Assembly: GCA_964491915.1 (NCBI GenBank)
Contig: CAZBHS010000031.1
Coordinates: 8,371 to 72,370 of the forward strand
DNA from: JAHELQ01 sp964491915
GTDB taxonomy: Bacteria; Acidobacteriota; Aminicenantia; UBA2199
Length of the DNA stretch: 64,000 nt
Reading direction: 5' to 3'
The translations under genes and the position numbers were made by a program. This document shows, in pieces, positions 41,858 through 49,976 of this stretch. Positions within the stretch are counted from its first letter, which is position 1; every line of letters begins with the position of its first letter. A model generated the notes under the pieces. It was not told the origin of the DNA and searched no databases. It was given only the letters and a program-made list of their open reading frames with translations.

Positions 41858-42598
41858 TTATCTCCTGTTCATCTTCACATTGCCGAGGTAGGAAGCGTCC
41901 AGCGCCTTCTCATTTATGCGGCCGTCCCGGCGGGTCACTTCATAGGCCGCGGCGCAGGGACGGGATGCGATAATTTCTTCGAGGGTGTCGTCTTCATAAT
42001 AAAGCGCGGCGAAATTCTCCACTCCAACTCCCTCCGCCAGGCGCTTCTCTTGTATCAACCGATGAAATGTGGGCCGGCGCCCCTCGTTTTCGTAATGGGC
42101 GCAGAAACTTCCTGATAGAAAGCCGAGACATTCTTCCCGGTCCAGTTCTTGGGGATTGGAATCTGTCACTCCCTCTTCAAACCAGCAAACGCCGCCGGAG
42201 CTGACTCCTGCCAGTAGAATTCCCGCCTTCCAGGCATCGTAAAGCACGCGGTCGATTCCATACGTCTTCCAGATTCGGATCATCATTTCCGTATGGCCGC
42301 CGCTCACATAGATTATATCTTGTTTCATCAAGTGATTCGCGACATCCGCCGGCTGTACCGGCGGGTGAAAAAGGGATGCGTGTGTGGGAGTGCATTTCCG
42401 GTTTGAGAACAAATCGTAGAATCCCTGTAGGTACTCTTCATGATCGCCGCTGGCGGTGGGCAAAAGACAGATGTGGGGATTTGCCACGCGAGCTTTTTCG
42501 AGAATGTAATCGTCGAACAATGGATTGCCCTGTTCCATGGTGAAACCGCCGCCGCCCATCGCGATAATCCGCCGTGTCCGTTTCATTATTTGCTTCAT
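41858..42598 (-). CDS. Peptidase E-like (S51) protein
   Basis: About 246 residues. The region MGGGGFTMEQGNPLFDDYIL is the peptidase E start, PHICLLPTASGD follows, and GVSSGGVCWFEEG carries the catalytic Ser (family: AGXSAG). IYVSGGHTEMM matches the substrate loop. Members cleave N-terminal Asp dipeptides or act as cyanophycinases. Two in-frame ATGs (42598, 42586) straddle the ideal distance from AGGAGG, so the start is uncertain by four codons. Confidence 0.82.
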   Translation of the reverse strand: MKQIMKRTRRIIAMGGGGFTMEQGNPLFDDYILEKARVANPHICLLPTASGDHEEYLQGFYDLFSNRKCTPTHASLFHPPVQPADVANHLMKQDIIYVSGGHTEMMIRIWKTYGIDRVLYDAWKAGILLAGVSSGGVCWFEEGVTDSNPQELDREECLGFLSGSFCAHYENEGRRPTFHRLIQEKRLAEGVGVENFAALYYEDDTLEEIIASRPCAAAYEVTRRDGRINEKALDASYLGNVKMNRR

Positions 42599-42687
42599 AA
42601 CCTCCTGTAAGAAGTTGAAACCAGTGTTCTGAGTATAAAGGATTTGAGAGGAAAAATCCATGCGGTTTCCGTAAAATATGAAAAATC

Positions 42688-45600
42688 CTATTCGTTGGCT
42701 TTCAGGTTTTTTTGTTCCTCCGGGCCCTTTTCAAAAAAATGTATCCGGTTGCGGCCGCAGCGTTTGGCTTCATAAAGGGCGCGATCGGCGGATTGAACTA
42801 AATCTGTGGAGCTGTGCTCTTTGTCGGGAACCATGGTGGAGACGCCGAGGCTGAGGGTGATCCGTTCGAATCCGGCTGGATGGTGGAAGGGAATAGGGGA
42901 TAGGCCGACTATGGATTTGATTCTTTTGGCCACATGACGCGCACCGTTCCGGTCGGTTTGCGGAAGCAATACCGCGAATTCGTCGCCGCCATAACGCGCC
43001 GCCAAATCTCCGGGGCGGCGGGCGCCTCTCTCTACACTGGCGGCGACTCTAGTGAGGCACCGGTCTCCCGCCAGATGGCCGTTTGAATCGTTGTATACTT
43101 TGAAGAAGTCGATGTCGATCATGACCAGGGTAACGGGAACCCGGTCCCGCTGCGCCCGTTTCCATTCCTTGTCAAGTACCTCCTGGAATGTTCTGTGATT
43201 GGCGATCCCAGTCAAACCATCTTCGCGGGCGATGCGTTGGAGCTCTTCGTTGGTTTCAGCCAGAAGCGAGGTGCGCTCGCTCACTATGAGTTCAAGTTTT
43301 CTTTTTTGCTCTTCTATTTTCATAATTTTCCAGCGGATTCCAAAAAACAGCCCCAGGAAAAGCGATAGAATGGCGATGCTTTTAAACCATATGGTCATCC
43401 AGAATGGCGGTATTATTTTCACGATTATAACAAGACCTTCATTGTTCCAGTAATTATCGTTATTGGAGCCTTTCGCCCTGAATCTATAGGTGCCGGGATC
43501 GAGATTTGTATATGTGGCCATCCGCTGGTTGCCGATGAAATTCCAATTGGAATCGAATCCTTCCATCATGTAGGCGTAGTTGTTTTTTCCCGGAGCGTGG
43601 AAGTCCAGGGCCGCGAATTCGAATGATAAGTAATTGTCCCAATACGGCAGCGACAAAGAGGGGGGGTGGTCGCTGTCCGGTGAAAGCGGTAATGTGATTT
43701 TCTGGTTTAACTTTTTGAACATTGTGACCGCAATGGGGGGGACAAATGTATTTTTTTTGATTTGGTGGGGGGAAAAATAGGTGATGCCGTTAATTCCGCC
43801 GAAGAACATCTGGCCGGATTTGTTTTTGAAATAAGCGCCGGCATTGAATTCATCGCTTTGCAGCCCATCGGCTTTGTCGAAATTCTGGAAGTGTTCCATC
43901 ACGGGATCGTAGCGGGATAATCCATGGTTGGTGCTGATCCACAACCGTTTTTTTTCATCGTATAGAATTCCATATACAAAATCATTGGGCAGACCGTCAT
44001 CTTGCTTTAGGCGGGTAAACGTGATGGTTTTATTGTGCCGGCTCAATACATTCAGCCCCCGGTCGGTTCCCACCCAGATCTTGCCCTCGGGATCCTCGAT
44101 GATTGCCCCGATTCCATTGTCGCTGATGGAACCTGGATCTTTTGGGTCGTGAGTGAAGTGGGAAAATGTTCCGGATGTTTTGTCATACAGGTCTAAACCT
44201 GCTAACGTGCCGATCCAGATGTTTCCTTTCGAGTCTTCCAAAATAGCGTATACACTGTTGTTTGCCAGAGTCGCAGGATTTCCAGGATCATGGGTGAAGC
44301 GGGTGAATGTGGTCTCGCTCGCTTTTTTAATATTCAGCCCTCCCCCCCTTGTTCCGATCCAGAGGTTGTCTTTACGGTCCCGGTAAGCGATAAGAATGCG
44401 GTTGCTGCTTATGGATTGGGGATCGTCTGCTGAATATACGTATGATTCTATTTTTCCCGATTTCGGTTCCAACCGGAAAAGCCCACTACCATCAGTGCCC
44501 GCCCATATGTAACCCTCATGGTCTTCCAAAATTGAACGGACAATGATATTGGTGGAATGGTCCGGATCAGTATCAGTATCAGGCAATGAATATTCCCGGT
44601 AGAGATGTTTTTTTATGTCGATCCTACGGATACCACGCTCGGTTCCCGCCCACAAAAAGTCGTTCGAATCCTGAAAGATCGACCATACGACATTATTGGC
44701 GAGTAATCCCGTGTGACCCGGAGTCGCGTCGATGCGGTGAAACGGTTTTGAAATATTGCTGTATTTGTTGAGTCCGTTACTGGCGGTACCAATCCAGATG
44801 ACGCCGGATCTGTCTTCGAAAAGCGAATAGATGCTGTTGCCGGACAATGAGTTTTTGTCACAGAAATTATTCCTGAAATGTTTCAATGTAAGAGTTCCGG
44901 GATCCAGACAGTCAACACCCCCGCCGTCGGTCCCAATCCAGATTTTCCCGGTTGAATCTTGCAGGATGCTCTTGATGTGATTGTGGCTGAGGGTCGTGCT
45001 ATTGCCTGGAATGTGAAAGAAATGGATGAATGAAGCGCTTTTGGAATCAGATTTATCGAGGCCTTTGGCGGTTCCAACCCAAATGTTATCCGCTTTATCC
45101 CGCATCAGGGAATTGACGCGGTTGTCGCACAAACTATCGGGATCCGCCGGATCATGGGCGATAAACTGCAGGCGTCTTCCTCTAGAATCCAATATATATA
45201 ACCCCTGGGTTGTGCCTACCCAGATTCGACCGTCGGCGGATTCCTGAATTGCCGTCACTTCCGGCTCCGGCGAATCGGAGGCCTTTTGATTCCCGGGCAT
45301 GAGGGATATGTTGTAAAATGTTTCCGATCTGGGGTCCATACGGTCGATTCCGTTCTCTTCGGTACCGATCCAGATGATCCCGTCGCTGTCTTCGAACAAT
45401 TCGCTAATGTAATCGCTGCTGATGCTTGCGGGATTGCCGGAGTCATAACGGAAGTGCTTGAAGTTTTCGTAAATTGGATCGAAACGGTTCAATCCCCCTC
45501 CTTCCGTTCCGATCCATATGATTCCTTGATGGTCCACCAATAATGATAGAATGTTATTGTCGGAAAGTTCATTGCTGGTTGAGGTTTGGTTTTTGAAATG

Positions 45601-45816
45601 TGTAAATTTGTAGCCGTCGTATTTGTTGAGTCCGTCCTGGGTACCGATCCATAGAAACCCGTTCCTGTCTTGCCCGATTGCGAAGATGGTGCTCTGGGAT
45701 AATCCCTCTTCCAACGTAAGCCTATGAAATTGGGCGTTTATTTGCCGGGAAAAGAACAGGAAAACAAGTATTGTTGCCAATTGGCATAAAAGTCGGCCTT
45801 TTCTCTGCTCGCTCAT
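42688..45816 (-). CDS. Two-component propeller sensor diguanylate cyclase
   Basis: 1042 residues: signal/anchor helix at the N-terminus, then about fourteen regulator-propeller strands of type GXIWIGTXXGLNXYD (two seven-bladed propellers). A Y_Y_Y domain (AYMMEGFDSNWNFIG), one membrane helix (IAILSLFLGLFFGIRW) with coiled coil, and a GGDEF domain with intact AARYGGDEFAVLLP follow. RPGD five residues before GGDEF is an RXXD product-inhibition site. It would sense a periplasmic ligand, possibly a glycan, and make cyclic di-GMP. No histidine kinase module is present; GGDEF replaces it. Confidence 0.93.
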   Translation of the reverse strand: MSEQRKGRLLCQLATILVFLFFSRQINAQFHRLTLEEGLSQSTIFAIGQDRNGFLWIGTQDGLNKYDGYKFTHFKNQTSTSNELSDNNILSLLVDHQGIIWIGTEGGGLNRFDPIYENFKHFRYDSGNPASISSDYISELFEDSDGIIWIGTEENGIDRMDPRSETFYNISLMPGNQKASDSPEPEVTAIQESADGRIWVGTTQGLYILDSRGRRLQFIAHDPADPDSLCDNRVNSLMRDKADNIWVGTAKGLDKSDSKSASFIHFFHIPGNSTTLSHNHIKSILQDSTGKIWIGTDGGGVDCLDPGTLTLKHFRNNFCDKNSLSGNSIYSLFEDRSGVIWIGTASNGLNKYSNISKPFHRIDATPGHTGLLANNVVWSIFQDSNDFLWAGTERGIRRIDIKKHLYREYSLPDTDTDPDHSTNIIVRSILEDHEGYIWAGTDGSGLFRLEPKSGKIESYVYSADDPQSISSNRILIAYRDRKDNLWIGTRGGGLNIKKASETTFTRFTHDPGNPATLANNSVYAILEDSKGNIWIGTLAGLDLYDKTSGTFSHFTHDPKDPGSISDNGIGAIIEDPEGKIWVGTDRGLNVLSRHNKTITFTRLKQDDGLPNDFVYGILYDEKKRLWISTNHGLSRYDPVMEHFQNFDKADGLQSDEFNAGAYFKNKSGQMFFGGINGITYFSPHQIKKNTFVPPIAVTMFKKLNQKITLPLSPDSDHPPSLSLPYWDNYLSFEFAALDFHAPGKNNYAYMMEGFDSNWNFIGNQRMATYTNLDPGTYRFRAKGSNNDNYWNNEGLVIIVKIIPPFWMTIWFKSIAILSLFLGLFFGIRWKIMKIEEQKRKLELIVSERTSLLAETNEELQRIAREDGLTGIANHRTFQEVLDKEWKRAQRDRVPVTLVMIDIDFFKVYNDSNGHLAGDRCLTRVAASVERGARRPGDLAARYGGDEFAVLLPQTDRNGARHVAKRIKSIVGLSPIPFHHPAGFERITLSLGVSTMVPDKEHSSTDLVQSADRALYEAKRCGRNRIHFFEKGPEEQKNLKANE

Positions 45817-45927
45817 AATTATAATCCGTATGTGATTTTATATTGTACCAGAAAACGTTACAAAAAGTATAGAGCGTTTTTATTTGTAGAAAAAAATGGT
45901 GACGGGTGTTGGCGGCGTGGCGTTGAC

Positions 45928-46821
45928 TTATAAGAAAAATAGCATCGCCGCCCCCGCGGTGGCGATCAGGGTTCCGGTAATCGCCTGGATTGTGATTTTT
46001 TCTTTAAAAAATATTTTCGATACAGGAATCAATATAATCGGAGCCAACGACATCAGGGCGGAGGCGATACCTATGTGGGTATGCGCTATGGCCACCAATG
46101 ACAGGACGATCCCCAGGACCGGTCCCACCAGGCTTCCGCTCAATATTTCAACGAAAGCTTTTTTGTCTTTCATTTTTTTTAGTTCCGACGGAATCATTCC
46201 CCTCAGGAAAAATAGTGTTCCAAGGATGATGGCGGAGGCTGAAATGCGAACAAGACTGGCTGAGACCGGGGAATAACCGCCCTCCATTCCCATTTTTGAA
46301 AAAAGAAGTCCGCCGGCTTGACCGGCCGCCCCTCCGGCCCCCAGAAGAATTCCCAATATGTATTTTTTTGACTTTTTTTTGCCCCGGTCTGTGCGCTCGG
46401 ATATCACCCAGCCGATTCCCGCCACTGTAATGGTAATTCCCGCAATCTCGATCATCTGGAGTTTTTCACCGATGGCAATCCAGGCCATAATGGAGCCGAA
46501 TATCGGGGTCAGGAGCATCAACAGCATGGCCAAACGGGGACCAATCAGCACAAATGATTCGAACAGCAAACCATCGCCAATGATGAGGCCGATGATACCT
46601 GAGAGGGCGAGGTAAAAAAAACGCCAGTCTTCCATCGGCAGTGGGAATAGGGATCCATAAAATATCAGGTGAAGAGTCGATAGGGCGAATGTGGCGATCC
46701 ACAACCGAAAATGATTGACTGTTTTGGAGCCGACCCTGCTGCCGGCTTTACTGAAAACAACTGAGTTGAAACTCCAACACACCGCCGTTAAAATTGCCGC
46801 TAGTTCACCCTGGTACATCAT
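45928..46821 (-). CDS. EamA/DMT-family transporter
   Basis: 297 residues with ten hydrophobic segments in two EamA repeats. The first opens with ELAAILTAVCWSFNSVVFSK, the second with ILLGAGGAAGQAGGLLFSKM. It is a probable metabolite or amino acid exporter; substrate not predictable. Isolated gene; the preceding propeller gene is on the same strand but over 100 bases away. Confidence 0.85.
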   Translation of the reverse strand: MMYQGELAAILTAVCWSFNSVVFSKAGSRVGSKTVNHFRLWIATFALSTLHLIFYGSLFPLPMEDWRFFYLALSGIIGLIIGDGLLFESFVLIGPRLAMLLMLLTPIFGSIMAWIAIGEKLQMIEIAGITITVAGIGWVISERTDRGKKKSKKYILGILLGAGGAAGQAGGLLFSKMGMEGGYSPVSASLVRISASAIILGTLFFLRGMIPSELKKMKDKKAFVEILSGSLVGPVLGIVLSLVAIAHTHIGIASALMSLAPIILIPVSKIFFKEKITIQAITGTLIATAGAAMLFFL

Positions 46822-46899
46822 GATTATGTAGACCCTCCTGGAATTGAAAACGTCTGTGATGTTTGATTATAACAACAAAAATCTTGTTATACAACTATG

Positions 46900-47181
46900 T
46901 CATGAATTTACTTTTTTTTCTTCGATGTGTATGTTGATCCGCATGCTTTGGTGTCCCATATCGATGTTGACTATCCGCAATTCCACCTCTTCATGCTTCT
47001 CGATAATGCCTAACTTCATTGTGATCTCTTGCAATTGCGCCACTGATAGGGCGGTGGTATAATTTAAATCGACCCTCACCTCCGCATAGTTTCCCCGGTC
47101 GAAGTGGTCGATCCTCTGAACCGGGAATCCTCTCCCGGCGAAGGCTTCATAGATTACTTGTGGATCCATGGTGTTTTCCAT
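46900..47181 (-). CDS. Small soluble protein of unknown function
   Basis: 93 residues with a good GAGGAGA five bases before the ATG. It has an alternating strand pattern (AEVRVDLNYTTALSV, EVELRIVNIDMGHQSMRINI) suggesting an alpha-beta sandwich. No cysteine, signal or membrane segment. Not recognised. The stretch 47182-47467 beyond it holds no gene; TTGAAA and TATAGA 17 bases apart near 47336-47364 may be a weak promoter for the next gene. Confidence 0.65.
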   Translation of the reverse strand: MENTMDPQVIYEAFAGRGFPVQRIDHFDRGNYAEVRVDLNYTTALSVAQLQEITMKLGIIEKHEEVELRIVNIDMGHQSMRINIHIEEKKVNS

Positions 47182-47467
47182 TGTCTCTCCTCACCAGTAT
47201 CATAAATATAATATCGCCCCGTGGGAAAATCAACATTTTAAAATTTTACTTTGATTTTTTGTTTCGTTTAACAATAAAATGATTGTGGTTTTGAGGGTAA
47301 GCGTCAAAAAAAGTGTAAGAATTTGTGAAATACGTTGAAATCGGGTAGGTGTTATGATATAGATGATTATGTTACTTGTTTTACATTTTTAAATATGAAT
47401 CGGTTATGAAAGGGGAGCCCAAAAGGTTTGAAAGGAAGAATGGGATTTTTTAGCCGGGGAGTATGCC

Positions 47468-47989
47468 ATGGCGGAATTAACGCTAAATTATAAGTTTGAT
47501 TCATCAAAAAATCGACATTATTTAAATGATGAACATTTTGTTCTACATTGCCATCATTATGCCATATTGTTGACACAATTGGCGATCGATGCGGAAGCGT
47601 TGGTCAAAGGGACCGGGATCCTTACAAAATCATCGGAGGAAAGCTTCTTGAAGTTTTTGTCCGGCTATTTTGAAAAGAATGGCGTTTCTGAGCCGGCGGA
47701 GCGGTTCGATGCCGGTTGCTTGATGTTTTCGGAATTGGGAATGGGGAAAATCGAGGTGACTTCTGCAGACGCCGCCGGCGGTGAGGTCACGATGCCTCGC
47801 TCGCATATAGATGAAGGTTGGGTAAAGAAATGGGGAGCCAACGATTCCGCCATCAATTTTATCGGTAGCGGATATATCGGCGCCTTGTTCGCTGCGGCAT
47901 ATGGAAAACCGGCCGGTAGCTTCAGCGTTGAAGAAATTCAGAGTATTGCCTCCGGCGCCGGGCATTCGGTTTTCAAAGTCCAGGCGTAA
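47468..47989 (+). CDS. V4R-like domain protein, first of a pair
   Basis: 173 residues. An N-terminal His-rich HCHHYA lies in a helix, and the C-terminus GYIGALFAAAYGKPAGSFSVEEIQ... then SGAGHSVFKV follows the end of a 4-vinyl-reductase (V4R) domain, but the usual cysteines are Ser and His. V4R domains bind small hydrocarbons or act in sensing. It lies 17 bases before a second gene with related layout, so the two products may work together. Confidence 0.55.
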   Translation: MAELTLNYKFDSSKNRHYLNDEHFVLHCHHYAILLTQLAIDAEALVKGTGILTKSSEESFLKFLSGYFEKNGVSEPAERFDAGCLMFSELGMGKIEVTSADAAGGEVTMPRSHIDEGWVKKWGANDSAINFIGSGYIGALFAAAYGKPAGSFSVEEIQSIASGAGHSVFKVQA

Positions 47990-48006
47990 TCTAAAGGAGG
48001 ATTCAT

Positions 48007-48633
48007 ATGGCAGTCGATCGGCAGAAAGTTATCAACGATATGGCGACGGTACAGATGAATGCCAACGAGGATGGAATCATTTCCGGTTTTAATGTATTGG
48101 TCACCAAGTTGCCCGGTGTTTTCTGGAATTCATTCGCGAAGAATATGGTGGAGGCCGCTTCGGAGGATATTGTCGAAGCTGTTGAAGAGCTTCTGATGAA
48201 TGCCGCTCATGAATGCGGCTATCACACCGGTCACGGCATCTTTAACTCTATGGAATGGGAGGCCGCAGTCAAACCGATGCTGGAAACCAGGGAAGATCTG
48301 CTTCACGCGGCGTTCGCGTTATGCACCGCATGGGGTTGGGCCGACGCCGAAGTGGTGGCACTCGATCCGGGCAAAAAAATGGTGATCCGGGCGAAAGATT
48401 ACTATGAAGCGGATATGGCGAAAGATTTTCCCGGAAACAAAGCCCCCCGCCTCGTGGCATACATGCTCCGCGGCGTATGCGCGGCGTTTATGGATTTGGC
48501 GTATGGGGGGGATTACGATCCCTCTGGCGACTCCGGTCTTTACACATTCCGCTGCAAGCAGACCAAAGGCATTGAAATCGGTGACAAGTATGGTGAGTTC
48601 GAGGTGGTAAACGCAGATGAATACGAAGGGTGA
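48007..48633 (+). CDS. V4R-like domain protein, second of a pair
   Basis: 208 residues after a perfect AAAGGAGG. ECGYHTGHGIFNSMEWEAAV and ALCTAWGWADAEVVALDP make up the middle. The end, RCKQTKGIEIGDKYGEFEVV, has the E/C-X-G-X-F spacing of a V4R C-terminus. Several Cys and His could bind metal. Both genes form an operon with no recognisable partner. Assignment to the family is by pattern only. Confidence 0.5.
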   Translation: MAVDRQKVINDMATVQMNANEDGIISGFNVLVTKLPGVFWNSFAKNMVEAASEDIVEAVEELLMNAAHECGYHTGHGIFNSMEWEAAVKPMLETREDLLHAAFALCTAWGWADAEVVALDPGKKMVIRAKDYYEADMAKDFPGNKAPRLVAYMLRGVCAAFMDLAYGGDYDPSGDSGLYTFRCKQTKGIEIGDKYGEFEVVNADEYEG

Positions 48634-48770
48634 TGGTCGTCGCCAGCGCGGCTCAGCACAATGTCCCCCGCGATTCATCCGGGCGGGTGGTGGAATCTGA
48701 AACGGAAAGTCGAATTTGAGAAAGAGTTAGAAGATATACCCGCGTATTCTGGCTAAGATATCACAGGGGG

Positions 48771-49769
48771 TCATGTCTTTTTTATGACTACATAGGTGAT
48801 GTCGTCTTCCAGTTCCGCGGCGAACGCCGCCAGCTCTTTTTGCAACTCACGGCAAATCTGACGGCTGTCCATGGTTTTATTGCGTTTTAAAACCTCTTCC
48901 AACTTCCGTGGGAAAAACATGTGACCCGACGAATCGCTATGATCCATCAAGCCGTCGGTATAAAGGAGTAAAATGTCGCCTTTTCCCATAAGATGGATCT
49001 CATGGACCCGGTATTCTTTTTTGTACCCCAGGTTGCTGTGGGTTTGCGTAATGTCGATATCATCGGCGGAGGGCATGACGCCGATGGGGGGGTAATTGGC
49101 GATAAATTCCGGCCGGATGTCCACCAAACGGTTGAACTCATTTGAAAACACAACTGGTTTGGGGTGTCCGGCGGTAATGAATTTAAAATTCCCCTCTTCT
49201 GAAATTTCGCCGTACAACATGGTGAGAAAATCGTCGATGCTGGAGGAGTTGTAGAATCTGGTGTTGATGATCTCAAACAGGTGGGTGGTGATATTGCCGA
49301 ACATGGACAACTCGTATAACGATCCGGTCAAGAACGCTTGATGCAACATGCCGGCAATAAAAGCGGCGCTCTCGTCATGTCCTTTGACATCCGCCACCAA
49401 TACCCCGGCTCTTGTTTTATTGCGATTGATTTTTTCGATGACTATGTTTTTCTCTATCTCTTTTTTTTGGATGTAAGGGTTTGCGGCGATTTCTGCAGCG
49501 GAAAATTCTTTGATATCCATCTCCCAATCTTCATTGATTTTCTGAATCCGCGCCTCCAAATCGTACCGTTTGGAAAAATCGATATATATCATATGATCGC
49601 CGCCGATGGCACGGTTCTTCGGCAATGAGACCCCATAGATATCAATGTTTTTGAGGATTGGAATTTCTCCAGGGGAGGGATTGATACACTTTACCCTCTT
49701 TTTCAGTATTTGCAGAAATTGTTTTACCGATTCCAAATCATCGCATTGTTCACATCCGGTCAAACCCAC
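48771..49769 (-). CDS. PP2C/SpoIIE-type serine phosphatase
   Basis: About 332 residues. A GTG at 49769, six bases after AAGGAG, is preferred to the GTG at 49775 that touches the site. SpoIIE catalytic features: IGGDHMIYIDF, GVLVADVKGHDESAAFIAG, FKFITAGHPKPVV, LLLYTDGLMDHSD and ELEDDITYVVI. No input domain other than a short N-terminus with CEQC. RsbU-like; it would dephosphorylate an anti-anti-sigma factor, but no STAS or RsbW gene is near. Confidence 0.87.
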   Translation of the reverse strand: MGLTGCEQCDDLESVKQFLQILKKRVKCINPSPGEIPILKNIDIYGVSLPKNRAIGGDHMIYIDFSKRYDLEARIQKINEDWEMDIKEFSAAEIAANPYIQKKEIEKNIVIEKINRNKTRAGVLVADVKGHDESAAFIAGMLHQAFLTGSLYELSMFGNITTHLFEIINTRFYNSSSIDDFLTMLYGEISEEGNFKFITAGHPKPVVFSNEFNRLVDIRPEFIANYPPIGVMPSADDIDITQTHSNLGYKKEYRVHEIHLMGKGDILLLYTDGLMDHSDSSGHMFFPRKLEEVLKRNKTMDSRQICRELQKELAAFAAELEDDITYVVIKKT

Positions 49770-49893
49770 GACCACCTCCTTGTAAATCCTAAATATGTCA
49801 CATTTTAATTAATTTTTCAAGCGACACGCCAAATCTAAACTTAAAATTTTCTATATCTTCAAGCACTTGAATTTTATACCATCAATATTGATA

Positions 49894-49922
49894 TTGACAG
49901 GGAAATGGGTTTGCAGTAGAAT
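49894..49922 (+). promoter_or_regulatory. Sigma-70 promoter of the S9 peptidase
   Basis: TTGACA (49894-49899), 17-base spacer, TAGAAT (49917-49922); the ATG lies about 48 bases after the predicted start site. Confidence 0.7.
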
Positions 49923-49976
49923 TTTTTTATTGAGGTTAAAGGTTAGAATTAGAAATTAATTATCCAGGAGGATTGA

